Part shown: positions 45,917 through 55,132 of the stretch, piece after piece
How the letters are laid out: each line of letters begins with the position of its first letter
Position numbering within the stretch: the first letter of the stretch is position 1
Source: Egicoccus sp. AB-alg2
GTDB lineage: Bacteria > Actinomycetota > Nitriliruptoria > Nitriliruptorales > Nitriliruptoraceae
Direction of reading: 5' to 3'
DNA: 64,000 nucleotides
NCBI RefSeq assembly: GCF_041821065.1
Contig: NZ_JBGUAX010000002.1
Location: 62,001-126,000 of the forward strand
Program-made: the position numbers and the translations under genes
Notes under the pieces: model-generated
What the model was told of the DNA's origin: nothing
Seen by the model: only the letters and a program-made list of their open reading frames with translations
Database searches by the model: none

Positions 45917-47308
45917 TCAGGCGGTTGCGGGTTCGATGTTGTGGTTGAACCGGAACACGTTGTCCGGGTCGTACTCGGCCTTGACCGCGGCCAGGCGCCG
46001 GTAGTTGGCCTCGCCGCCGAAGCCGGCGATCGTGCGATCGCGGCCCTCGTCGGTGGTGTAGTTGAGGTAGGTGCCTGCCGCGGCGTAGGGGGCCAGGTCG
46101 GCCCGGACGGCCTTTGCCCAGGCGATCGCCCGGTCGTCGTCGGCAGGGTCCTCCCACAGCCCCAACGGGTGCACGCACCACGTGGCGTCCCGGTTGGCGA
46201 TCGGCCACGTGCCCGCCTGCGCCGCGATCGCGCCGCCCCAGGGCAGCAGTGCGTGCTGGGACGGTGACGGGACCACCATGTCGGAGGCGCGCCGGCAGAA
46301 GGCCGTCACGGCCTCGTCCGGCAGCCGCGTGAGGTGCTCGGCCGTCCAGTAGTTGCGGTAGCCGGGTGGGTCGTCGAGCGCCCCCTGGACCTCGGCGTAG
46401 GGCAGTTCCTCGACGATCTGGCCGGCCGGACCGAGGTCCAGCAGCGGCGCCATCAGCCGGCGCGCCTCCGGCTCCTGGCCGGCGTGCACCACGACCACGG
46501 CCGGCGTCAACCTGCCGACGAGCCGCTGGGGGAGGAAGTCCTCTTCCGGGCCGGTCAGGTAGACCAGACCGCCGCCGAACGCGTCGGGCGCGTCCGACTC
46601 GATCAGGTCCCGGTAGCGGCGAACGAGCTCCTCGCCGTCCTCCGGGTCGTAGACGAGGATGGCGAACGTCGTCACGGGCAGCTCGTGCAGGCGGAAGGTC
46701 AGCGAGGTGGCGACGCCGAAGTTGCCGCCGCCGCCGTGCAGGGCCCAGAACAGCTCGGGATGCTCGTCCTGCGACGCGACGACCGTGCGTCCGTCCGCAG
46801 TCACCAGCTCGACGGCCAGCAGGTTGTCGCAGGCCAGGCCGAAGCCGCGGGCCAGCCAACCGTCGCCGCCGCCGAGGGTCAGGCCGGCGACGCCAGTGGT
46901 CGTCACGCGCCCGCCCGTCGTCATCAGCCCGTGCGGTTGGCACGCCCGGTCGACCATGCCCCAGTTCGCCCCGCCGCCGACCCGTGCCGTTCGCGCCACG
47001 GGATCGACGTGGACGTCGTGCATGAGCCGGGTGTCGATCACCAGTCCCCCGTCGCTCAAGGCCGCGCCCGCGACCCCGTGGCCGCCCGAGCGCACCGAGA
47101 CCGCGAGGTCGTGCGCACGTCCGAAGGCGATGGCCTCGGCGACGTCGGCGGGGGTGGCGCACCGGGCGATGACGGCGGGCCGGCGATCGATGGTGGCGTT
47201 GAAGAGGGTGCGGGCGTCGTCGTAGCCGTCCTGGCCGGCGACGAGCACGGTCCCGGCGAGGCGGTCGCGCAGTGCGGCGACGTCGCCGGCGATGGTGGGT
47301 GCGCTCAT
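45917..47308 (-). CDS. FAD-linked oxidoreductase, berberine-bridge-enzyme type
   Basis: A 463-residue flavoprotein. FAD-binding domain: RPAVIARCATPADVAEAIAFGRAH, RSGGHGVAGAAL (His likely bound to the FAD 8-alpha carbon), GGGANWGMVDRACQPHG and TGVAGLTLGGGDGWLARGFGLACDN. The BBE C-terminal block is YLNYTTDEGRDRTIAGFGGEANYRRLAAVKAEYDPDNVFRFNHNI. Such oxidases act on carbohydrates, alkaloid-like compounds or other alcohols. ATG 47308 has AAGGA upstream; an in-frame extension to 47428 is not conserved. No signal peptide. Confidence 0.88.
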   Translation of the reverse strand: MSAPTIAGDVAALRDRLAGTVLVAGQDGYDDARTLFNATIDRRPAVIARCATPADVAEAIAFGRAHDLAVSVRSGGHGVAGAALSDGGLVIDTRLMHDVHVDPVARTARVGGGANWGMVDRACQPHGLMTTGGRVTTTGVAGLTLGGGDGWLARGFGLACDNLLAVELVTADGRTVVASQDEHPELFWALHGGGGNFGVATSLTFRLHELPVTTFAILVYDPEDGEELVRRYRDLIESDAPDAFGGGLVYLTGPEEDFLPQRLVGRLTPAVVVVHAGQEPEARRLMAPLLDLGPAGQIVEELPYAEVQGALDDPPGYRNYWTAEHLTRLPDEAVTAFCRRASDMVVPSPSQHALLPWGGAIAAQAGTWPIANRDATWCVHPLGLWEDPADDDRAIAWAKAVRADLAPYAAAGTYLNYTTDEGRDRTIAGFGGEANYRRLAAVKAEYDPDNVFRFNHNIEPATA

Positions 47309-47510
47309 CGGTGTGGTCCTTCTCCGCGAGTCCGCGAACACGGCGGCGAGGTGGGCGAGCCGCTGGAGCTCCCCGCGAACGGGGGCGCCGACGCGGTCGC
47401 GTGGATCGCCGGGCGTGTCGCTGGTCATGCCTCGACGCTACGGCGCGGCCGCTCCCCTGCCGTCCCCCGCGATGGCCAACCCGGCCGCCGCAGCTGATGG
47501 CCCGTTCTGG

Positions 47511-49187
47511 CTACAGCAGCCCCTGCTGCACCGCCAGCGAGGCGGCCGCGGTCCGCGACGGCAGTGCGAGCTTGCGCAGCAGGTTGCCCACGTGGCGGTG
47601 GACGGTGTGCTCGCTCAGGACCAGCCGTTGCGCGATCTGGTGGTTGGTCAGCCCCTCGGCCACCAGGCACAGGACCTCCCGCTCCCGCGGCGTCAGGGAG
47701 CCCAGCGGCCCGTCGGGGCGCAACGGTTCACCCGGACCTGCCTCGGCGCGCCACTGCCGTGCCAGCGCCTCCACGCGGGCACACTCGGCGGCGGCCCCGA
47801 GGTCGCGGAGGCCGACCAGGGCGCGCTCGAGTTCGACGAGCGCGGCGGAGCGGCGACCGAGTGCCCGCAGGGTGGTGGCCAGTTCCACGCGGATGCGGGC
47901 GGCCTCGAACGGCGCGCGGCGGCCCGCCGGGGTGTCCAGGGCGTCCTCGAAGGCTCGACGGGCTGACGCATGGTCGCCGTCGAAGGCGGCCACCGTGCCC
48001 GCACACGCGAGCGCCGCCGTCTGCAGCGGGCCGGTCCCGACGCGCGCCGCCAGTTGCTGCAGCTCGTCGAGCGACCGCCGTGCGCGTTCGCCCTGCCCGA
48101 GACGGACCGCGGCATGGACCGCCAACTCGAGTCCACCGGCCCGCTCGAACGCGTGGGGCGGGAGCCGGCGGAGGAACCGGTCGGCGAGGTCGAGTGCCTG
48201 CTCGGCGTCGCCCCGCGTCAACGCGAGCGAACCGAGGCCGAGGGAGGCGTAGAGGTTGCCGTCGCAGCGTGCGTACAGGGCGGCCGCCTCCTCGAGGCGT
48301 CCCTGCTGTTGCCGGAGGTCGCCGAGGCGCACGAGCGCTTCGCCGGTCAATGCCGGGCGGGCCAGGCCGAGTTCGGTCTCGGCCTGCCCGAGCTGGGTCT
48401 CGGCCTCCTCCCAGCGCCCCTCCCAGATCAGCACGCGGGCGTACTTGGCGCGGCACTGCCCCAGCATGAGCCCGACCCCGTGCCGCTCGCAGAATTCGGT
48501 CATCCGCACGCACCACTGGCCGGCGCGGTCGTAGTCACGGACCTGCTCGCAGGCCGAGATCAGGTAGCAGCACGCCCAGGCGACGCACGCCAGCTGGTCC
48601 GCCTCACCACCCAGCGCCACCACCGTCGCCTCGTCGAGGCGGTGCATGCCGTCCGCGAGGTCCCCCTCGAGCACCTTCGCCAGGCCTTCCGTGGCCAGGC
48701 CGACCATCTCGAGCTCCGGCACGTCGTAGCGGCGACCCAGCGCCGCCGCCTCAGCACCCAGGCGCCCGGCTGCCTCCGGGTCGTCCAGCAGGATGAAGGA
48801 CGCCTCGTGGACAGCGAGCCAGCCGTGATCCGGCCCGGGCGGCTGCCCCTCGAGCAGGCGGCGGGCACGCCGCAGCCAACCGTTGGCGACCGCCGGTTCG
48901 CCACGGAACTCGTAGTGGTCGGCCGCCAACCACGCGGCCACACGCGCGGCCGACGCGTCGTCGCCGCGCTCCCGGTACGCCCGGTAGGCCGCCTCCCGCG
49001 CCTCGAACGTGCCCGGGTCCTCGTCGAGGAAGTAGTTCGCCCACCCGAGACCCTCCCAGGCCTCGGGAGCGCCGTCGACCGCCACGGCGGCATCGAACAG
49101 CGTGCGCGCGGCGGCCCAGTCACCAGCGCGGAGCGCCTCCCAGCCACCGTCGGTGCCGGTCGGTGCTGTCGGCCGTGATGAGCTCAT
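47511..49187 (-). CDS. LuxR family regulator with long TPR-like N-terminus
   Basis: A 558-residue protein. Residues ~1-480 consist of TPR-like helical repeats (WEALRAGDWAAARTLFDAAV, EALVRLGDLRQQQGRLEEAAALYARCDG); there is no ATPase motif, unlike MalT/LAL regulators. The C-terminal LuxR helix-turn-helix is SLTPREREVLCLVAEGLTNHQIAQRLVLSEHTVHRHVGNLLRKL. ATG 49187 start. It is divergent from the hydrolase at 49349 (161 bases between starts), its likely target, and upstream of the FAD oxidase on the same strand. Confidence 0.88.
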   Translation of the reverse strand: MSSSRPTAPTGTDGGWEALRAGDWAAARTLFDAAVAVDGAPEAWEGLGWANYFLDEDPGTFEAREAAYRAYRERGDDASAARVAAWLAADHYEFRGEPAVANGWLRRARRLLEGQPPGPDHGWLAVHEASFILLDDPEAAGRLGAEAAALGRRYDVPELEMVGLATEGLAKVLEGDLADGMHRLDEATVVALGGEADQLACVAWACCYLISACEQVRDYDRAGQWCVRMTEFCERHGVGLMLGQCRAKYARVLIWEGRWEEAETQLGQAETELGLARPALTGEALVRLGDLRQQQGRLEEAAALYARCDGNLYASLGLGSLALTRGDAEQALDLADRFLRRLPPHAFERAGGLELAVHAAVRLGQGERARRSLDELQQLAARVGTGPLQTAALACAGTVAAFDGDHASARRAFEDALDTPAGRRAPFEAARIRVELATTLRALGRRSAALVELERALVGLRDLGAAAECARVEALARQWRAEAGPGEPLRPDGPLGSLTPREREVLCLVAEGLTNHQIAQRLVLSEHTVHRHVGNLLRKLALPSRTAAASLAVQQGLL

Positions 49188-49348
49188 GTCCGATCGAGTA
49201 TGCACCTGCCGACCACCCCTGACCACCGCGTCGGAGCGATCGGCCCCAGACCCGGTGCGACGTTTTCCCGACTGGGTAGGACTACCGATGCAATCCTCCC
49301 CCGAGGAGCCCAGGGTGGACGTCGTCAGCCAGGTTCAGGAGGACGACG

Positions 49349-50182
49349 ATGACCGCGACGACCGACCGCGCCGCCCAGACCCGCATCACCTCGCCCGACG
49401 GCACCCAGATCGCCTGCTTCACCAGCGGTGAAGGCCCGCCGCTGGTCCTCGTCCACGGCACCACCGCCGATCACGCGCGGTGGGCTCCCATCCTGGGGCT
49501 GCTCGAGGCGCATGCCACCGTCCACGCGATCGATCGCCGAGGACGGGGCGCCAGTAGCGACGGCCCTGTCTATGCCATCGAGCGCGAGTACGAGGACGTC
49601 GCAGCGGTCGTCGACCACGTCGCCGCGGCGTCGGGCCAGAAGGTCGACGTGCTCGGGCACTCGTACGGTGGCGTCGTCGCCTACGGCGCCGCTCACCTCA
49701 CCGAGAACGTCCACTCGCTGCTGCTCTACGAGGGCTGGCCCGCAGCCGATCCCGCCAGCATGAGCGCCTCCGCGGACGTGCACGAGCGGATGGGGCAGCT
49801 GCTGGGTGCCAGCGCCCCGGAGGCCGCGCTGGAACTGTTCATGCGCGAGGTCGTCGGCATGCCGGACGCGGAATTCGCCATCTACCGCACCCTGCCCGCG
49901 TGGCCCCGCCGGGTCGCCGCAGCACACACCATCCTGCGCGAGGAACGCAGCGTGCCGGCGTTCGATGCGGACGAGGCCGCCGGGCTGGCGTTGCCGGTCC
50001 TGCTGCTGGTCGGATCCGACAGCCCGCCGTCGATCCAGAACGACTACGCGACGGTCGCCGCTGCCCTACCCGATGTCCGGGTCGAGATCCTCGAAGGACA
50101 GCAGCACATCGCGATGGACCTGGTCCCGGAGGAGTTCAGCCGACGGGTCGTCGACTTCCTCCGCAGCGGCCCGGGCGCCTGA
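49349..50182 (+). CDS. Alpha/beta hydrolase
   Basis: A 277-residue protein with the oxyanion block LVLVHGTTADHARW, DRRGRGASSD, nucleophile elbow VLGHSYGGVVAYGAA (Ser ~105), acid LLLVGSDSPPS and His in LEGQQHIAMDLVP. Substrate unknown. AGGA precedes ATG 49349. Divergent from the LuxR regulator. Relatives of this kind often serve as esterases or chloroperoxidase-like hydrolases. Confidence 0.88.
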   Translation: MTATTDRAAQTRITSPDGTQIACFTSGEGPPLVLVHGTTADHARWAPILGLLEAHATVHAIDRRGRGASSDGPVYAIEREYEDVAAVVDHVAAASGQKVDVLGHSYGGVVAYGAAHLTENVHSLLLYEGWPAADPASMSASADVHERMGQLLGASAPEAALELFMREVVGMPDAEFAIYRTLPAWPRRVAAAHTILREERSVPAFDADEAAGLALPVLLLVGSDSPPSIQNDYATVAAALPDVRVEILEGQQHIAMDLVPEEFSRRVVDFLRSGPGA

Positions 50183-50231
50183 TCGAAGCGGCCCGGCTCC
50201 CGCACCCGTCGGTACAGCAGATCCTGTATCC

Positions 50232-50252
50232 GACAGGTGATGATGTACTGTC
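50232..50252 (+). promoter_or_regulatory. Operator of the ArsR/CmtR-like repressor
   Basis: GACAG-N11-CTGTC, a perfect inverted repeat, overlaps TGTACT (50243-50248), a probable -10 whose transcript would start at ATG 50258. This is the expected position for autorepression. Confidence 0.5.
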
Positions 50253-50257
50253 TTCGC

Positions 50258-50590
50258 ATGGATGCCAATGACCACGACATCGACCTCGACGGGCTGAGTC
50301 GTCTGGGCAGCGCCCTGTCCGACCACACCCGCCGGCGCCTGCTCGTCGCACTCGCCCGCGGTCCCGGCTACCCCGCCGAGCTCGCGGTCGAACTCGACGA
50401 GTCGCGACAGAACATCTCGAATCACCTCGCGTGTCTGCGGGGCTGCGGCCTCGTCGTGGCGTTCCCCGAGGGCCGGCGGATGCGCTACGAGCTGGTGGAC
50501 GCCGGACTGGCGACCGCGCTGCGCGACCTCGTCGAGCTCACGGTCGCCGTCGACCCGCAGCACGCCCACCGGCCGGAGCGATCGGCATGA
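50258..50590 (+). CDS. CmtR-like ArsR family metal-sensing repressor
   Basis: A 110-residue winged-helix protein. LDGLSRLGSALSDHTRRRLLVALARGPGYPAELAVELDESRQNISNHLACLRGCGLVVAFPEGRRMRYEL closely resembles mycobacterial CmtR, including both alpha-R Cys ligands (CLRGCGLV). The third ligand, Cys102 of CmtR, is replaced by a His-rich stretch (VDPQHAHRPE), so metal preference may differ from Cd/Pb. ATG 50258 is preferred (leaderless); ATG 50237 would place the operator inside the gene. Overlaps the transporter (ATGA). Confidence 0.85.
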   Translation: MDANDHDIDLDGLSRLGSALSDHTRRRLLVALARGPGYPAELAVELDESRQNISNHLACLRGCGLVVAFPEGRRMRYELVDAGLATALRDLVELTVAVDPQHAHRPERSA

Positions 50591-51225
50591 CCACGACCGC
50601 GCCGAGCATCAGCCGGGTCGAGGCCGTCCGGCGGGTCCGGCTCTACAACAACCTGACCATCGGCTGGAACGTCGTCGAGGGCATCGTGGCCGTCGCGGCG
50701 GGGATCGCCGCCGGCTCGATCAGCCTGATCGCGTTCGGGCTCGACTCCGGGGTCGAGGTGTCGACCTCGATCGTGCTCGCCTGGCGGCTGGCGCAGGAAC
50801 GTCGCGGTGGCTGCATGGCCGGCTACGACCGCCGTGCCACCCGGTGGATCGCGGGATGCTTCGCGGTCCTCGCCGTGTACGTCGGCTACGAGGCGATCGC
50901 GCAGTTGGTCGAGCAGCGCGCCCCGGACGTCAGCGTCCCCGGGATGGTGCTCGCCAGCGTGTCGGTGATCGTCATGCCCGTGCTCGCGCGCGCGAAGAAG
51001 CGGCTCGGACCGGTCCTGGGCTCGCAGGCGGTCGTGTCCGAGTCCCGCCAGACCGAGCTGTGCGCCTGGCTCTCCGCGGTGGTCCTCGCCGGCCTCGCGC
51101 TGAACGCCCTCCTCGGCTGGTGGTGGGCCGACCCCGTCGCGGCGCTCGCTCTCGCCGGGTTCGCGTCTTTCGAGGCCATCAGGACGTGGCGAGCCGACAG
51201 CCTCGAGGACACCTGCTGCGCCTGA
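50587..51225 (+). CDS. Short cation diffusion facilitator-like transporter
   Basis: A 212-residue membrane protein with about six helices and no C-terminal cytoplasmic domain. Helix 2 has GLDSGVEVSTS (D-x3-E where CDF transporters have HxxxD or DxxxD) and helix 5 NALLGWWWADPVAALALAG. Cys residues at RRGGCMAGYD, RWIAGCF, ELCAW and the terminal DTCCA could handle soft metals. Coupled to the CmtR-like repressor by ATGA overlap, which strongly suggests metal efflux. Confidence 0.85.
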   Translation: MTTTAPSISRVEAVRRVRLYNNLTIGWNVVEGIVAVAAGIAAGSISLIAFGLDSGVEVSTSIVLAWRLAQERRGGCMAGYDRRATRWIAGCFAVLAVYVGYEAIAQLVEQRAPDVSVPGMVLASVSVIVMPVLARAKKRLGPVLGSQAVVSESRQTELCAWLSAVVLAGLALNALLGWWWADPVAALALAGFASFEAIRTWRADSLEDTCCA

Positions 51226-51346
51226 TTGGCGGGACGCTTGGAGCGGGCGCTGCCGGCGCGGGCTGGCAGCTCGCATCGACCGGTCGCGCCCGCCCGGCCG
51301 CCCTGCCATGCTGTGGTCACGTGGTCATCGAGGTGGATGGGGCGAA

Positions 51347-54300
51347 GTGACCGCGCACGCGCCGGACGCACCGTCGCCGGAGGCCGGGGGGAGCCGGGCC
51401 GCGGGCTTCCGCTTCCAGCTCGTCGGGTCGTTCGCGGCGTGGCGAGACGGCCACCCGGTGCCGGACCGGGACATCGGCAGCCGCAAGGGCCGGACGCTGC
51501 TGAAGCTCCTGCTCGTCCACGCCGACGACAGCGTCCGTCTCGGCCACGTGAGCGAGCTGTTGTGGGGCGACGCGCCGCCCGACCACGCCGAACGCAACGT
51601 CGCCAGCCTCGTCAGCCGTCTGCGGGCGATGCTCGGACGCGACGCGATCGAGGGTGGCGCGGGCACCTACCGGCTCCGGACCAGCGCGCGGCTCGCCACG
51701 GACCTGCACGACGCCGAGCGCCTGGCCGCCGAAGCCCGGGCACGGCTCGCCGCCGCCCAACCGGCCCTGGCCGCGACCGCGGCCCGACGGGCGCTCGGCC
51801 TGGTCGGCGCGGGGACCCTGCTCCCCGACGACGAAGGCCACTGGCTCGTACCGGCCCGCGCCGCGCTCGAGCGCCTCCGTCACGACCTTCGCCGCCTCGG
51901 CTGGGACGCGGCCCTCGCACTCGGCGACGCCGCGGGCGCGCGCGACCTGGCCCGCGACGCGCTCGCCGCCGACCCGCTCGACGAAGTGGCAGCGCGCACC
52001 GCCATGCGGGCGGCGCATCTGCTCGGCGAGCAGGCCGACGCGCTGCGCACCTACGACGACCTGCGCACGGCGCTGGCGGACGAGCTGGGCGTCGACCCCG
52101 ACGTGCGCACGCGCCACGTCCACCTCGCGATCCTGCGCGACGAACGCCTCATGGTCGACGGCGATCGGACCACACCGACGCCGGTCGTGGGCCCGTCACC
52201 TCATGACGCCAGCAAGACCGTCTCGGCCGGCTTCGTCGGTCGCGACCACGAACTGGCCGTCCTGCGGCGCCAGTGGGAAGCCGCGATCGGGGGACGCTCT
52301 GGACTGGTACTGGTCGTCGGCGAGGCCGGGATCGGCAAGACCCGACTCGCCGAGCAGCTGGGCGAGCTCGTGCGGTCCACCGGCGGCCGGCGGCTGCACG
52401 TGCGCTGCCACGAGGCCGAGCAATCCCAGTTCGTCGCGCCACTCGTCGAGGTCGTGGTGCAGCTCGCCGGCAGCGAGCCGCCGGACCGGCTCCGCGAGCT
52501 CGCCGGGCCGTGGACGGGCACGCTGGTCGAGCTCGTCCCCGAGCTTCGCCCGATCCTCGAGCCCGGTCCGTACGACCGGGCGTCGGCGGACATCGAGCGG
52601 CGCCGCGCCTTCCAGGCCGTCACGGACCTGCTCGGTGACCTCGCGCGGGACCGGCCGACCCTGCTGCACCTCGACGACCTGCACCTCGCGGGTGCGTCGA
52701 CGCTGGAGGCGCTGCACTTCCTCGCGCGCCACACGATCGTTGCCCCGTTGCTGATGGTGGCGACGATCCGGGTCGAGGAAGGCGCCGAGGTGCTGCGCGA
52801 GCTACACGACGTCGCACAACGCCTCGACCTCGGACCGTTGCCCGACGATGCCGTGGCCGCCCTCGTCCGCGCGGCCGGCGCCGAGCGGTTCGCGGCGCGG
52901 ATCCTGTCCATGACCCGGGGGCACACGCTGTCCGTCGTCGAGTCGCTCGCTGCGCTGGCGGAGGCCGACGACGACGCGGACGAGCCGCCCTTGCCGGTCA
53001 CGTTGCAGGCCGCCGTCCTGCGTCGGGTGGAGCGGGCCGGCGCCGACGTCGAGGAGCTGCTGCGCGCCGCGGCCGTGCTCGGGCCGACCTTCGAGCCCGG
53101 CGCCGTGGCCGCCCTGCTCGACCTGGCAGTCGCCGAGGCGGTGCGCCGTGCCGGACGTGCCGTGCACGCCCGGCTGCTGGTGGAGGACGGGGTCCGGTTC
53201 GCGTTCGGCAACGACCTGAACCGGGAGATCGTCTACCGGTCGATCCCTGGGCCGGCCCGGGCTCTGCACCACCGGCGTGCAGCCGCGCTCCTGGCCGGGC
53301 AACCGGAAGCCGTGGCGCGCCATGCCCACGCCGCCGGCGACCTGCCCCTGGCGCTCGAGTCCTGGCTGGACGCCGCCGACGACGCAGCGAGCCAATACGC
53401 GAACCGCGACGCGGAGCGCCTGCTCACCCAGGCCATTGACGCCGGCGAGCGCCTCGACGACACGATCGGGACGGCACGCGCCCGGCTCGCGCGCGGGGCC
53501 GTCCGGGAGGTCCAGGGCGACTACGTCGGCGCCTTCGTCGACCTGGAGGTGGCCGCGGAGCTGGCCCGCGGCAGCGCCCGGCCAGACCTGGAGGCGGCCG
53601 CGCTGCGAGCTCTGGGCGGGGACGTGATCGTCGGGCTCGGCCGGCCGACGACCGACTGCGTGCCCTACCTCGAGGTCGGGTTGGACGTCGCCGAGGCGGC
53701 CCGGCTCGGCACGATCGAGGTCGAGCTGATGGGGCGGCTCGCCGTCGTGTGGGCCAACCGGACCCGCTTCGACCTCGCGTCCGACCTAGCCGACCGTGCG
53801 CTCGCCCGCGCCCGCGAGCTCGACGACGACCGGGCGCTCGCCCTGGCGCTGGACGCGGTCAAGAACGTCACCGCCTACACCGGCGACCTCGACCGGCTCC
53901 AGGAGGTCGTGCCGGCCCTCGAGCGGCTCCTGCGCGACACCGGCGACCTCGCCCTGCTGCAGTGGTGTCTGTTCGAGTCCGCCATGCCCCCGTTCGCACG
54001 CGGCCGGTGGCGGACCGCCGAGCTGGTCCTGGACCGCGCGTTCGCGCTCAACCGGCGCACCGGTCATCCGTGGCGGGCCTTCTTCCTCGCCCACCGTTCG
54101 TGGTTCCGACGGGCGCAGGGCGACTACGGGCGGGCCATCGACGACGCGCGCACGGCCGGTCGCGCCGAGGTCTCGGCACGCCACCCGTGGTGGACGGCGT
54201 TCGCGGCGACGATGCTGGGCTGGGTACTGAGCGACGCCGGCGCCCATGAGGAAGCCGTCGACCGCCTGCAGCAGGCGGTCACGGCGGTCGAACGCGACGG

Positions 54301-54886
54301 CATGGAGGGCTACCTGCTGCGCTGCGTCGCCCACCTCGCGCTGGCGACGTGGCGTGCTGGCGACACGGAGCAGGCAACGAGGTGGCTCACCCGCGGCGAG
54401 CGGCTGGCGGCGGCGGTGCGGACGCCACCGCGTCAGGCGTTCCTCCACGGGGCGCACGCCTACGCGGCCCTGGCAAGGGTACGACTGGCGCGCGGTGACC
54501 TGGACGCGGCCGAAGCCCTCCTGGCACCCGTCCGCGCACCGGCGGCCGCCGCCGACTGGCACGAGATCGTCGTCACCGACCGGCTGCTGCGCGGCCGATC
54601 CCGGCACCTGCTGGGCGACCACGAGCACGCGCGGCGCCTGCTCGACGAGGCACACCGCACCGCCGAGGAGGTCGGGCTGCTCCCCCTCGCCTGGGAGGCA
54701 CGCGTCGCGAGCGGCCACGCCTGTACCGCCATGGGCGACACGGACGCCGCCGTCGCGCACGCCGTGATGGCGGACCGCCACCTCGACGCCATCGCCGCAT
54801 CCGTCGACGACGCCGCGCTGGCGGCGCGACTCCGCCAGGTCGCACAGCGGCGGGCGGCGGACCCGACGGGCGAGCCGGCCGGCTGA
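51347..54886 (+). CDS. AfsR/SARP-like large ATP-binding regulator
   Basis: A 1179-residue regulator. Residues ~15-90 resemble the OmpR-type winged helix (FRFQLVGSFAAWRDGHPVP, LLKLLLVHADDSVRLGHVSELLWG); ~100-265 is the BTAD domain (DLHDAERLAAEARARL to LADELGVDPDVRTRHVHLAIL); ~295-560 an AAA domain (GFVGRDHELAVL, Walker A VVGEAGIGKTRL, Walker B LLHLDDLHLAG); the rest TPR-like repeats. GTG 51347 is preferred to ATG 51308, because CATGCT there fits a -10. No biosynthetic cluster is adjacent, so the target is unclear. Confidence 0.9.
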   Translation: MTAHAPDAPSPEAGGSRAAGFRFQLVGSFAAWRDGHPVPDRDIGSRKGRTLLKLLLVHADDSVRLGHVSELLWGDAPPDHAERNVASLVSRLRAMLGRDAIEGGAGTYRLRTSARLATDLHDAERLAAEARARLAAAQPALAATAARRALGLVGAGTLLPDDEGHWLVPARAALERLRHDLRRLGWDAALALGDAAGARDLARDALAADPLDEVAARTAMRAAHLLGEQADALRTYDDLRTALADELGVDPDVRTRHVHLAILRDERLMVDGDRTTPTPVVGPSPHDASKTVSAGFVGRDHELAVLRRQWEAAIGGRSGLVLVVGEAGIGKTRLAEQLGELVRSTGGRRLHVRCHEAEQSQFVAPLVEVVVQLAGSEPPDRLRELAGPWTGTLVELVPELRPILEPGPYDRASADIERRRAFQAVTDLLGDLARDRPTLLHLDDLHLAGASTLEALHFLARHTIVAPLLMVATIRVEEGAEVLRELHDVAQRLDLGPLPDDAVAALVRAAGAERFAARILSMTRGHTLSVVESLAALAEADDDADEPPLPVTLQAAVLRRVERAGADVEELLRAAAVLGPTFEPGAVAALLDLAVAEAVRRAGRAVHARLLVEDGVRFAFGNDLNREIVYRSIPGPARALHHRRAAALLAGQPEAVARHAHAAGDLPLALESWLDAADDAASQYANRDAERLLTQAIDAGERLDDTIGTARARLARGAVREVQGDYVGAFVDLEVAAELARGSARPDLEAAALRALGGDVIVGLGRPTTDCVPYLEVGLDVAEAARLGTIEVELMGRLAVVWANRTRFDLASDLADRALARARELDDDRALALALDAVKNVTAYTGDLDRLQEVVPALERLLRDTGDLALLQWCLFESAMPPFARGRWRTAELVLDRAFALNRRTGHPWRAFFLAHRSWFRRAQGDYGRAIDDARTAGRAEVSARHPWWTAFAATMLGWVLSDAGAHEEAVDRLQQAVTAVERDGMEGYLLRCVAHLALATWRAGDTEQATRWLTRGERLAAAVRTPPRQAFLHGAHAYAALARVRLARGDLDAAEALLAPVRAPAAAADWHEIVVTDRLLRGRSRHLLGDHEHARRLLDEAHRTAEEVGLLPLAWEARVASGHACTAMGDTDAAVAHAVMADRHLDAIAASVDDAALAARLRQVAQRRAADPTGEPAG

Positions 54887-55003
54887 CCCGGGGCAGCCGG
54901 GAGCAGGTCCTCGGGCTGCGTCAGGCCGGGATCGTGCTCGGCGTCGCCCGGTCATCGCGGCTGGCCCGCCGGGATCGGCCACGTCGGTGTCCTGGTGACT
55001 CCC

Positions 55004-55026
55004 GACGCCCGCGTGGCGCGGGCGTC
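55004..55026 (+). terminator. Terminator after the AfsR-like gene
   Basis: GACGCCCGCG and CGCGGGCGTC, a perfect 10-bp stem with loop TGG, followed by GTCTTGG. It lies 118 bases after the stop codon. Confidence 0.65.
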
Positions 55027-55119
55027 GTCTTGGTCGTGCGGTGCTGCAGGCTGTGGAACGTTGACCGACGAATCCACAAGGAACCGCAGATCCAGCCGCT
55101 GAATCGCCAACCCGCCACA

Positions 55120-55125
55120 TACCAT
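55120..55125 (+). promoter_or_regulatory. -10 for leaderless DUF222-HNH transcript
   Basis: TACCAT lies 7 bases before ATG 55133 with no Shine-Dalgarno between, consistent with leaderless transcription. No clear -35. Confidence 0.4.
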
Positions 55126-55132
55126 ACGCACC

